DNA of 42,168 nucleotides from Myxococcales bacterium. GTDB lineage: Bacteria; Myxococcota_A; UBA9160; SMWR01. Each line of letters begins with the position of its first letter. Positions within the stretch are counted from its first letter, which is position 1. This document shows positions 27,622 to 34,930 of the stretch, one piece after another. The stretch lies in the NCBI GenBank assembly GCA_013215615.1, contig JABSQX010000005.1, forward strand, positions 1-42,168. Reading direction: 5' to 3'. The notes beneath the pieces were generated by a model that saw only the letters and a program-made list of their open reading frames with translations, did not search any database and was not told the DNA's origin. A program made the position numbers and the translations under genes.

Positions 27622-28778
27622 AGCTGGCGCGCCTCGGCATCGAAGCCGTCGAGACCTTGGAAGCGGTCGCTGTGGTGATCGGCGTCTCCGAAGAGGCCCT
27701 GTAGCACGCGCAGGCGCTTGAAGAAGAGACCCTCGTCCTGCTCGTCGGTGATCCCGATGCCCCCGTGGAGCTGGATCGCGTTCGATTGCACGAACCAGCC
27801 GCCCTGGGTGAGCTGGAACTTGGCGGCGGAGATCTCGGCAGCCCGCTCCTCGGGATCCTCGGCGTCCGCCTGGATGGCGGCGAGAATCATGCAGGATTTA
27901 CAGAGTTCCACCTCGGCGAACATGTCGGCCGCCCGGTGCTGGAGAGCCTGAAAGGAGCCGATGGGAACGCCGAACTGCTCGCGCTGCTTGAGGTAGCTGA
28001 CGGTGCGCTCGAAGAGTTCCTGGACGATGCCCTGTCCCTCCGCGCACGCGGCGGCGGCGGCCCGGTCGATCGCCCACTCGAGGGGGGCGAGGGCGGCGTC
28101 CGCGGGACCCAGCAGCCGGTCCGTGTCGACCTCCACGCCGTCGAGTTCGAGCCGGCCCGTGCGCTGCCCATCCATGCCGTTTACGCGGGTGATGGAGAGC
28201 CCCGGTGTGTCGGCGTCCAGTACGAAGAGCGAGAGCCCCGTGGCCTCCAGTTGGTCTCCGGAAGTTCGCGCCACCACCACGATGTGGTCGGCGGCATGGC
28301 CGTTCAGCACCCAGGTCTTCTCGCCGGAGAGGCGATAGGCGCCACCGCTGGCTTCGGCGCGGGTCAGGCAGTCGGCGAGGTCGTAGCGGCTCTGGCGCTC
28401 CGCGTAGGCGAGGGCGAGGCTGCTGCGCCCCTCGATCATGGGGAGCAGGAAGCGGTCGCGTTGCTCCTCGCTGCCGAGGCGCGAGATCAGGCCTCCCGCC
28501 AGCACTACGGAGGGAATGATGGGCTCGGGAACCAGGCCCCGGCCGAGTTGTTCGAGGATCAGCGCCAGATCCATGAAGCTCCCGCCGAAGCCGCCGTGCG
28601 CCTCGGGGAAGGGCACGGAGAGCCAGCCCATTTCTCCCATGCGGGCCCACATGGCGGGCTCCCAAGCGCGTTCCGTCTCCCGCATCTTGCGGAAGCGCTC
28701 GACCGTGGAGTCGTTCTGCACGAAACGCTGCACGGAGTCGACCAGGATCTGCTGCTCTTCGCTGAGCTCGAAGTTCAC
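27618..28778 (-). CDS. Acyl-CoA dehydrogenase, second subunit
   Basis: FAD-dependent acyl-CoA dehydrogenase family protein of 386 residues. It opens MNFELSEEQQILVDSVQRFV. The middle beta domain is less canonical than its partner's (LALAYAERQSRYDLAD where the partner has GYSEPNAGSDLA). The C-terminal domain has QREQFGVPIGSFQALQHRAA and LHGGIGITDEQD, both typical, but no tyrosine-rich YEGT segment. The GTG start overlaps the upstream partner's stop by GTGA, implying equimolar synthesis. In actinobacterial steroid catabolism (ChsE/FadE pairs) such neighbours form alpha2beta2 enzymes with split active sites, and the same is inferred here. The substrate is unknown. Confidence 0.9.
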   Translation of the reverse strand: MNFELSEEQQILVDSVQRFVQNDSTVERFRKMRETERAWEPAMWARMGEMGWLSVPFPEAHGGFGGSFMDLALILEQLGRGLVPEPIIPSVVLAGGLISRLGSEEQRDRFLLPMIEGRSSLALAYAERQSRYDLADCLTRAEASGGAYRLSGEKTWVLNGHAADHIVVVARTSGDQLEATGLSLFVLDADTPGLSITRVNGMDGQRTGRLELDGVEVDTDRLLGPADAALAPLEWAIDRAAAAACAEGQGIVQELFERTVSYLKQREQFGVPIGSFQALQHRAADMFAEVELCKSCMILAAIQADAEDPEERAAEISAAKFQLTQGGWFVQSNAIQLHGGIGITDEQDEGLFFKRLRVLQGLFGDADHHSDRFQGLDGFDAEARQL

Positions 28779-29983
28779 GACGCCTTCCTTGCCGGGGGCG
28801 CGCTGGGGAGCCCCAGGATCTGCTTGGCGATGACGTTGCGCTGCACCTCGTTGGAGCCTCCGTAGATGGTGGTGGCCCGCAGGTAGTTGAACTGGGAGGC
28901 CACGAAGCGCTCGCGCTCGGGAAGGGCTACCGGGTCGGAATCGATCCAGCCCAGGCTGTCGTGCCCCAGCGCATCCATGCAGAGTTCGGTGATCTCCTGG
29001 AAGATCTCCGTGCCCACGAGCTTGAGGATCGAACTCTCCGCACCCGGGGCCCGGCCGAGTTCGGCCGCTGCCAACGTCCTCAGGTTCACCATCGACACGG
29101 CCCGGTGTCGCATTTCCAGGCGCGCGATGCGGCGCCGGAAGGCCGGGTCGTCGAGCAGCGTGCCGCGCCCCACGGGCGTCTCGCGCGCGATTCGCTTGAG
29201 AGTCTGCAGCCAGCGCCCCGACTCCGATACGCCCCCGATGGCGGTCCGCTCGTGCCCCAGCAGGGCCTTCGCCATGGACCAGCCGCCGTTTTCCGGTCCC
29301 ACCCGGTAGCGCTGCGGGACCCGGGCGTCCTTGAACCAGGTTTCGGAAAACGCATAAGTCCCGCCGGTGGTGAGGAAAGGCTTCACGGTGATGCCCGGCG
29401 TATTCTTCACGTCGGCCAGCAGGAAGGAGATGCCCTCCTGGCGTTTGCCTTCGGAACTCGTGCGGCAGAGCAGGAAGATCCAGTCCGCGTATTGCGCGTA
29501 GGTGGTCCACGTCTTCTGCCCATTGAGCACGTAGTCATCGCCGTCTTTTTCGGCGCGCAGCTGCAGGGCTGCCAGATCCGATCCCGCGTTGGGTTCCGAG
29601 TAGCCCTGACACCAGATTTCCTCGCCCGAGAGGATCGGGGGCAGGAAGCGTTGCTGCTGTTCCTCGCTGCCGTACTGGATGAGCAGCGGGCCCACCATGG
29701 TGAGGCCGAAGGGGGAGAGCGCGGGGGTGTTGGCGCGCAGCAATTCCTCCTGAAAGATGAAGCGCCGTGCGCTGTCCCAGCCCGGCCCCCCCACCTCCAC
29801 GGGCCAGTCCGGGGCGACCCAGCCCTTCTCATGGAGGATCCGGTGCCAAGCCAAGCTCTCGGTGTTCTCGAAGACCGCTCCGTCATCGGCCTTGCGCTTC
29901 ATCTCGTCGGGCATCGCGCCGGCGATCCACTCCCGCACCTCGTCTCGGAAGGCCAGCTGCTCGGAACTGAAGGACATGTCCAT
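28775..29983 (-). CDS. Acyl-CoA dehydrogenase, first subunit
   Basis: Acyl-CoA dehydrogenase family protein of 402 residues, first gene of the pair. MDMSFSSEQLAFRDEVREWI is the N-terminal helical domain. GYSEPNAGSDLAALQ marks the FAD-binding beta domain, and the C-terminus has YGGSNEVQRNVIAKQILGLP. At position 375 glycine replaces the glutamate that acts as base in medium-chain enzymes (YEGT), so the base is elsewhere or supplied by the partner. The ATG at 29983 is chosen over a second ATG two codons on because GGAGG lies 6 bases upstream. That Shine-Dalgarno lies in the 3' arm of a perfect hairpin, described separately. Confidence 0.92.
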   Translation of the reverse strand: MDMSFSSEQLAFRDEVREWIAGAMPDEMKRKADDGAVFENTESLAWHRILHEKGWVAPDWPVEVGGPGWDSARRFIFQEELLRANTPALSPFGLTMVGPLLIQYGSEEQQQRFLPPILSGEEIWCQGYSEPNAGSDLAALQLRAEKDGDDYVLNGQKTWTTYAQYADWIFLLCRTSSEGKRQEGISFLLADVKNTPGITVKPFLTTGGTYAFSETWFKDARVPQRYRVGPENGGWSMAKALLGHERTAIGGVSESGRWLQTLKRIARETPVGRGTLLDDPAFRRRIARLEMRHRAVSMVNLRTLAAAELGRAPGAESSILKLVGTEIFQEITELCMDALGHDSLGWIDSDPVALPERERFVASQFNYLRATTIYGGSNEVQRNVIAKQILGLPSAPPARKAS

Positions 29984-29989
29984 GGGGAA

Positions 29990-30019
29990 CCTCCGCCGGA
30001 CAGGGCGGTCCGGCGGAGG
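29990..30019 (-). promoter_or_regulatory. Perfect 12-bp hairpin sequestering the acyl-CoA dehydrogenase ribosome binding site
   Basis: CCTCCGCCGGAC at 29990-30001 is the exact reverse complement of 30008-30019, with a 6-nt loop. In the minus-strand mRNA the 3' arm ends in GGAGG, the Shine-Dalgarno sequence 6 bases before the ATG, and the 5' arm starts with its perfect complement CCTCC. A stem this GC-rich would hide the ribosome binding site unless it is opened. The same palindrome in DNA could be a repressor operator. There is no T-tract, so it is not an intrinsic terminator. Confidence 0.7.
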
Positions 30020-30162
30020 CGTGCCTGCCGACGGGACCTGCGCGGACATTGTCAGGATAACTCCGTGGTGGCCCAAAGGCAGCAAGCGACGCGCGCATCG
30101 GCGTGTCGATGCTGACCGTGGGTCACCTCGTGGCTGATCGCCGCCGCGTACTGCCCCCCGCC

Positions 30163-30540
30163 TCAGGGCGGATCCGACGGCGTGGTCGTTGCCGGGTCTC
30201 GTGGCGTTGCCAAGGGCTCTACTTCGAGCAGCATGCCGCGCACCGCCATCACGCGCACAGGAGTGTCGACCGGAAGCGGCGCAGCTTCCGGCGCACAGTG
30301 CGCGCGCCAGAGTTCCGGCCCTACGCGCACCCAGCCATCGGGAACGAGCGCGCTGCGCACGTTGCCGAGGGCGCCCACCAGTTGCTCGCCGACATCGGGG
30401 CTCACGTCTTCGTAGCCCACGCGCAGAATCGGATACAGCGCGAAGTCCTTGACGACCCAGAGCGCGAAGAGGCCCAGCGCCAACTCTGCGGAGAGCAGCG
30501 ACGCGCGTGCCAGCAGCCACAGGAGCGCCGCGGCGAGCAC
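30163..30540 (-). CDS. NfeD-like membrane protein, start uncertain
   Basis: Small membrane protein with an NfeD C-terminal-type OB-fold. Two hydrophobic helices (LAAALLWLLARASLL and LALGLFALWVVKDFALYPIL) precede the OB segment, in which GALGNVRSALVPDGWVRVG and PVRVMAVRGMLLEVEP match NfeD domains of stomatin and rhomboid partners. The GTG at 30540 is the only standard start in frame, but it cuts the first helix. The frame stays open to 30669 and reads RYLLLEAPGWVLAAALLWLL with typical codon use. A GTG at 30650, overlapping the greB end, lies in another frame, so a sequencing indel or a rare start codon is possible. The gene lies downstream of greB on the same strand. Confidence 0.7.
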   Translation of the reverse strand: MLAAALLWLLARASLLSAELALGLFALWVVKDFALYPILRVGYEDVSPDVGEQLVGALGNVRSALVPDGWVRVGPELWRAHCAPEAAPLPVDTPVRVMAVRGMLLEVEPLATPRDPATTTPSDPP

Positions 30541-30634
30541 CCAGCCCGGCGCTTCGAGCAGCAGGTAGCGCGTAAAGGTGCTGACGCGGCGTCTCTCGGA
30601 ACGGGCTTCGACCCTTCGCGGCCCCGTGTTGCGC

Positions 30635-31135
30635 CTAGCGCTCGTAACACACCTCCAGGATCTCGAAGATCACGTCGCCGCGGGGACGCCGGACCCTCAC
30701 TTCGTCCCCCTGTTGCCGGCCCAGCAGCGCACGACCCACGGGCGAATCCATGCTGATGCGCCCCTTTTCCACGTCGAACTCATCGGGCCCCACGATCTGG
30801 AAGCGGCTCTCCTCCCCCGACTCGTCGGCGACCCGTACCCAGGCCCCGAAGTAGGCGCGCCCGTCTCCCCGGTCCTCGGGATCGACGATGGCGACTTCTT
30901 CCAGGCGTCGGTTGAGAAACTCGAGCCGCGAGTCGATCTCGCGCAGTCGCTTCTTGCCGTAGATGTATTCGGCGTTCTCCGAGCGGTCTCCCTGGGCGGC
31001 GGCCTCAGAAACCTCGTTGGTCACCCGCGGGCGTTCTTCTCCCCACAGCCGGTCGTACTCCTCCTGCAACTCTCGTGCTCCGCTCGGTGTGATGTAGCGG
31101 GATCGGGGCGGGCGTGCGGTGGGTTCTCGAGACAC
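30635..31135 (-). CDS. greB: Transcription elongation factor GreB
   Basis: Transcript-cleavage factor of 166 residues that rescues backtracked RNA polymerase through its secondary channel. The N-terminal coiled coil (about 15-85) includes LWGEERPRVTNEVSEAAAQG, then DRSENAEYIYGKKRLREIDS with the tip acidic residues D50 and E53. The C-terminal FKBP-like domain contains YFGAWVRVADESG and ISMDSPVGRALLG. The YGKKRLREID segment favours GreB over GreA. The NfeD-like gene lies downstream on the same strand. tupA is divergent, with a 73-bp gap. Confidence 0.95.
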   Translation of the reverse strand: MSREPTARPPRSRYITPSGARELQEEYDRLWGEERPRVTNEVSEAAAQGDRSENAEYIYGKKRLREIDSRLEFLNRRLEEVAIVDPEDRGDGRAYFGAWVRVADESGEESRFQIVGPDEFDVEKGRISMDSPVGRALLGRQQGDEVRVRRPRGDVIFEILEVCYER

Positions 31136-31208
31136 GGTTTAGGGGCCCTGGGGCAGCCTATTCCTCGCTGATTTATGATCGGGCTGTTTCCCCGAGAGGT
31201 GACATTCG

Positions 31209-32057
31209 ATGGAGCGGAGAGCTGCGCTGCTGTGGACACTGCTGGCGCTGGGCCTGGCGATGGCGGCTGCCGCGGAGACGGCAGAAAGGGAGCCGGATTG
31301 GGTGCTGCTGGCCACCACCACCAGTGTCCGGGACTCCGGGCTGCTCGACGAGCTGCTGCCCGTCTTCGAGGAGGGTAGCGGGATCCACGTCCGGGTGGTC
31401 GCAGTGGGAACGGGAGCGGCGCTGCGCATGGGCGGTCACGGCGACGCGGATCTGCTGCTCACCCACGCCCCGCCCGGCGAGGAAGCGTTGCTTGCGTCTG
31501 GTGCCGCGCTCTCCCGTCAGCCCTTCATGGAGAACCACTTCGTGCTGGTGGGGCCCCCGGAGGATCCCGCCGATGTGCGAGGTGCCGACTCTCCCGAGGA
31601 GGCCTATCGCCGAATCGCACGCTCGGGAAGCCCCTACGTGAGCCGCGCCGACGACTCCGGGACCCACCGCCGCGAGCAGGCGCTACTGCGCGCAGCGGGC
31701 CTGCCCGAGGACGCTTCCTTCCCGGACATGGTGCGTACCGGCGCCAGCATGGGGATCACGCTGCAGGTGGCTGGCGAGCGTCGCGCCTACGCGCTCTCGG
31801 ACATCGGGACCTTCCTGGCCTTCGAGCAGCGTAGCGGGCTCCAGGTGCTTTCGTCCCCGGCGCCTGGCCTGCGCAACGTCTACTCCCTGCTCCCGGTCTC
31901 TCCGCAGCGCTTTCCAGGTCGCATTCACGCGCAAGCCGCAGAGCGCCTGGCCGCCTTCTTCCTGACGCCCCAGACCCAGCGGCGAATCGCCGCCTACGGG
32001 CGGAAGCGCTACGGCCGGCCGCTCTTCCGGCCACTTCGGGCTGGCCCCGCCCCGTGA
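31209..32057 (+). CDS. tupA: Tungstate ABC transporter substrate-binding protein TupA
   Basis: Periplasmic oxyanion-binding protein of 282 residues. The signal peptide covers about 1-22, and the mature protein has LLATTTSVRDSGLLDELLP (ATTTS at 35-39), the anion-binding signature of TupA. It continues with VGTGAALRMGGHGDADLLLT and SRADDSGTHRREQ. These features distinguish tungstate-selective TupA from ModA and WtpA. Tungstate would supply enzymes such as tungsten-dependent formate dehydrogenases or aldehyde oxidoreductases, none of which is in the window. AGAGGTG lies about 7 bp before the ATG, and a TATGAT at 31174-31179 could be a -10 box. It overlaps tupB by GTGA. Confidence 0.93.
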   Translation: MERRAALLWTLLALGLAMAAAAETAEREPDWVLLATTTSVRDSGLLDELLPVFEEGSGIHVRVVAVGTGAALRMGGHGDADLLLTHAPPGEEALLASGAALSRQPFMENHFVLVGPPEDPADVRGADSPEEAYRRIARSGSPYVSRADDSGTHRREQALLRAAGLPEDASFPDMVRTGASMGITLQVAGERRAYALSDIGTFLAFEQRSGLQVLSSPAPGLRNVYSLLPVSPQRFPGRIHAQAAERLAAFFLTPQTQRRIAAYGRKRYGRPLFRPLRAGPAP

Positions 32058-32710
32058 CAGAGCTCGGTGTCATGGAGGTCGTCGCGATCACCGCGCGCAC
32101 GCTGGCGGTCTGTGGTGCAGCCCTGCTCGTGGCACTGGTGCTGGGGTTGCCGCTGGGCATCTTCCTGGGGCGGCGCCGTTTCGGGGGCTCGCGAGCGATG
32201 GTCGCGTTGGTGAACTCCGGCATGGGGGCCCCGCCGGTCGTGGTGGGGCTGGGCGTGGCGCTGTTGCTGTGGCGCAGCGGTCCATTGGGCGCGCTGGGTC
32301 TCATGTACAGCCCCAAGGCCATGGTGCTCGCGCAGATCGTGATCGCCCTGCCGCTGGTGGTGGGCATCACGCTGGCGGCGGCGGGCGCGCTGGACGACGA
32401 CTGGGAGTTGCAGGTGCAGACCCTGGGCATTCCGCGGCGCTGGCGTTGGTGGTTGCTGGTGCGCGAGATCCGCCTGGGACTGCTGGCGGCGGTGATCGCG
32501 GCACTGGGGGGAATTCTCTCCGAGGTCGGCGCGGTGATGATGGTGGGTGGCAACCTCGAGGGTGAGACGCGTGTGCTCACCACGTCCATCCTCATGTACA
32601 CACAGATGGGCGACTTCGAGGCCGCCATGGGCCTGGCTGTCGTGCTGCTGGGGCTCACACTGCTGCTCGCGGGCCTGCTCACCGCGCTTCAGCAGGGCGG
32701 ACGCACGTGA
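32054..32710 (+). CDS. tupB: Tungstate ABC transporter permease TupB
   Basis: Inner-membrane channel subunit of 218 residues with about five or six helices. It starts with a GTG overlapping the tupA stop. The ABC-permease coupling segment is GGILSEVGAVMMVGGNLEGE, typical of TupB. The first half contains SGMGAPPVVVGLGVALLLWR and YSPKAMVLAQIVIALPLVVG, also characteristic. It is coupled to tupC by GTGA. Confidence 0.93.
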   Translation: MTELGVMEVVAITARTLAVCGAALLVALVLGLPLGIFLGRRRFGGSRAMVALVNSGMGAPPVVVGLGVALLLWRSGPLGALGLMYSPKAMVLAQIVIALPLVVGITLAAAGALDDDWELQVQTLGIPRRWRWWLLVREIRLGLLAAVIAALGGILSEVGAVMMVGGNLEGETRVLTTSILMYTQMGDFEAAMGLAVVLLGLTLLLAGLLTALQQGGRT

Positions 32711-33771
32711 GCGGAGAGGTGGCACTGGCGGCCCGGGCGCTGCGCGTGGAGCGGCGCGCGCGCGATGCGAGCTTCACGCTCGTGGTGGAGGAGTTGTCAC
32801 TGCGGGCCGGCGAGGCGTTGGCGGTGCTCGGGCCCAACGGGGCCGGCAAGAGCACGCTGTTGCGCGCGCTGGCAGGGCTCGACGTGCCCGCTGCCGGGCG
32901 CGTGGACTGCCGCGCCACGGGTCCGGTCACCATGGTCTTCCAGCGACCCGCTGCCTTTGCGGGCTCCGCGTTGCACAACGTGGGCGCCGCGTTGCTGGGC
33001 CGGGGTCTGTCCGGCAAGGAGTTGCGGGAGCGTTCCCGCCAGGCGCTCGACCGTTTCGGGGTGGCCCACCTCGCGGAGCGCCGCGCCGTCACGCTCTCCG
33101 GCGGCGAGATGCGCAGGCTGGCACTGGCTCGCGCCTTCGTGCTGGCGCCCTCGGTGCTGTTGCTCGACGAGCCCTTCGATGATCTCGACGCTGCAGGCCA
33201 GGCGACCCTGTCCCTGGATCTGCGTCGCGTCATCGAGGAGACCGCGGTGGCGGTGGCGGTGGTGACCCATGATCTGCGGCGGGCGATGTTGTTGGCAGAT
33301 CGCGTGGCGGTGCTGCTCGAGGGACGCCTCGCGCAGCTGGGCCCATGCGAGGAAGTGCTCGAGAGGCCGCGTGACCCCGCGGTGGCGCGGGTGGTGGGCA
33401 TGACGAACCTGGTGCGCGGTCGCGTGCTCCCCCCGCGCAGCGCCGATCTCGCCTTGGTGGAGGTGAGCGGTGCCCAAGAGTTGCCCTGCCGGACGCGCCT
33501 GCCCGTGGGAAGCGAGGTCTGGGTGGGAATCCGCCCCGAGCATCTGAAGATCGACGTGGGCCGCGGCGAGGTCGACCCGGTGGGCAAGGCCGTGGTGGAA
33601 CACGTCGTGAGCGACGGCGTGGCGGCCAGCGTCAGCCTGGAGTGGGGCGGCGTCCAGCTGCAGACGCATCTGCTCGCCGGCAGAGGGCTCGCGCGCAGCC
33701 TGGCCCGGGGCGAAGCGGTCTCGCTCTCGGTGAGCCCCGACCACGTTCACGTGATGCCCGCGGACTCGTAG
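32707..33771 (+). CDS. tupC: Tungstate ABC transporter ATP-binding protein TupC
   Basis: ATPase subunit of 354 residues. Walker A is GPNGAGKST (42-50), the Q-loop is MVFQRPA, the signature is LSGGEMRRLALARA, Walker B is VLLLDEPFDDLD, and the switch histidine is in VVTHDLR. After about residue 225 comes a TOBE-type oxyanion-binding domain (MTNLVRGRVLPP, VGIRPEHLKID). That tail is shared with ModC and suggests feedback by bound oxyanion. It converges on metF with an 18-bp gap and no terminator hairpin that I can see. Confidence 0.92.
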   Translation: MSGEVALAARALRVERRARDASFTLVVEELSLRAGEALAVLGPNGAGKSTLLRALAGLDVPAAGRVDCRATGPVTMVFQRPAAFAGSALHNVGAALLGRGLSGKELRERSRQALDRFGVAHLAERRAVTLSGGEMRRLALARAFVLAPSVLLLDEPFDDLDAAGQATLSLDLRRVIEETAVAVAVVTHDLRRAMLLADRVAVLLEGRLAQLGPCEEVLERPRDPAVARVVGMTNLVRGRVLPPRSADLALVEVSGAQELPCRTRLPVGSEVWVGIRPEHLKIDVGRGEVDPVGKAVVEHVVSDGVAASVSLEWGGVQLQTHLLAGRGLARSLARGEAVSLSVSPDHVHVMPADS

Positions 33772-33789
33772 CGAGGCTCCGGGTCTCCC

Positions 33790-34650
33790 TCAGCCCCCCG
33801 TGGTGAGGTTGCGCAGGATGCTGCGGGTCGCCGGAGAACGGTTGAGAGTATAGAAGTGGACACCCGGTGCCTCGCGCGCGAGCAGTTCCTGGCACTGTGC
33901 GGTCGCCCAGGCGACCCCCACCTCGCGCAGCGCCCTGCGGTCGTCCTCGACTTCCTCGAGCGCCTCGGACAGGGCCTCTGGGATGCGGTTTCCATTCATC
34001 GCGGCCATGCGCCGGATGCCCTTCAGGCTGGTGACGGGCATGATGCCGGGAACGATGGGGACCTCGATGCCCGCATCTCGCGCACGCTCCACGTACCGGA
34101 AGTAGTCCGCGTTGTCGAAGAAGAGTTGGGTGACCAGGAAGCGACAACCCGCCTCCACCTTGCCCCGGGCGTGGCGCATCTCGCTCTCCCAGTCCGGCGA
34201 CTCCGGGTGTCGTTCGGGGTGCGCGGCGCCGCCGATCGCGAAGCCGAAGGGCTGCGCGAAGGCGGCCAGCTCCGAGGCGTGGTGGAAGTCGTGGGTTGCG
34301 TGGGGATCGGCCTCTGCGGGCAGGTCGCCTCTCAGGGTGAGCACGTTCTCGATGCCCTGCTCGCGCATTCCCGACAGGATCTCGCTGAGCTGATCGCGCG
34401 TGTAGCCCACCGTGACCAGGTGGGCCATGGCCTCGACATCGAGTTCGCGCTTGATGCGAGCCACCAACGCGAAGGTGAGCGGGCGTCGCTCCATGTCACC
34501 CGGGCAGGTGACCGAGACGAAGTCCGGTTCGAGGCCCGCCAGTTCGGAGATGGTCTCGAAGAGCGCCTGGGCGGCCTCCGCGCTCTGGGGAGGGAAGAAC
34601 TCGAAGGAGAAGACAGGGCGTTTGCGGGCGTAGAGTTCGGGAATTCGCAC
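33790..34650 (-). CDS. metF: Methylenetetrahydrofolate reductase
   Basis: FAD enzyme reducing 5,10-methylene-THF to 5-methyl-THF for methionine synthesis. The 286 residues form the standard bacterial single-domain TIM barrel. VFSFEFFPPQ holds the catalytic glutamate (E17). TLRGD, the family's GCRFLVTQLFFDN and VPIVPGIMPVTSL follow in order. The GTG start gives RIPELYARKRPVFSFEFFPP. It stands alone, divergent from the reductase gene. No SAM-responsive riboswitch pattern is evident upstream. Confidence 0.95.
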   Translation of the reverse strand: MRIPELYARKRPVFSFEFFPPQSAEAAQALFETISELAGLEPDFVSVTCPGDMERRPLTFALVARIKRELDVEAMAHLVTVGYTRDQLSEILSGMREQGIENVLTLRGDLPAEADPHATHDFHHASELAAFAQPFGFAIGGAAHPERHPESPDWESEMRHARGKVEAGCRFLVTQLFFDNADYFRYVERARDAGIEVPIVPGIMPVTSLKGIRRMAAMNGNRIPEALSEALEEVEDDRRALREVGVAWATAQCQELLAREAPGVHFYTLNRSPATRSILRNLTTGG

Positions 34651-34666
34651 GTTGCTCTCGCTCTAC

Positions 34667-34672
34667 AGTATA
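34667..34672 (-). promoter_or_regulatory. Possible -10 box of metF
   Basis: On the minus strand TATACT at 34672-34667 matches five of six bases of TATAAT and lies 16 bp before the metF GTG. No convincing -35 is visible, so the transcript would have a very short leader or need an activator. Confidence 0.3.
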
Positions 34673-34781
34673 TCGGGGCCGTCGGTCCCGCCCCTGAGAC
34701 TCGCGACGGGCGGTTTGCGGCCATGCGCCTGCGATGAGCGCACACGGGGGTACACTTGCCACCTCACGGTACGAGGCGTCC

Positions 34782-34930
34782 ATGTCGCCCAGCTCCCCCC
34801 TGTCCCTGTTGTCCTGTTCCTGGCCCTTCCTGTAGCCGGGCTCGACGCGGAGACGCTGCGCGAGCGCAAGCTGGTGGAGATCCTGACCGTGGATCCCAGT
34901 GTCCTGGAACTCGAGGAGGTGGAGCGATGA
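34782..34930 (+). CDS. Possible small gene coupled to the downstream reductase, perhaps with an indel
   Basis: The 90 bases before the reductase ATG read LDAETLRERKLVEILTVDPS and on to LELEEVER with strongly GC-biased third positions, ending in TGA that overlaps the next ATG (ATGA). This looks coding, but no good start exists in that frame. An ATG at 34782 is in another frame. Removing one C from the six-C run at 34795-34800 would join them into a 48-residue protein with a hydrophobic start (PVPVVLFLALPVAG). I cannot tell an assembly indel, a decayed gene and chance apart. No family is recognised. Confidence 0.3.

Noticed and set aside
28779-29510. An extended 630-aa version of the second acyl-CoA dehydrogenase
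   Set aside because: The extra part is an out-of-frame shadow of the first subunit; the GTG at 28778 gives a normal N-terminus coupled by GTGA.
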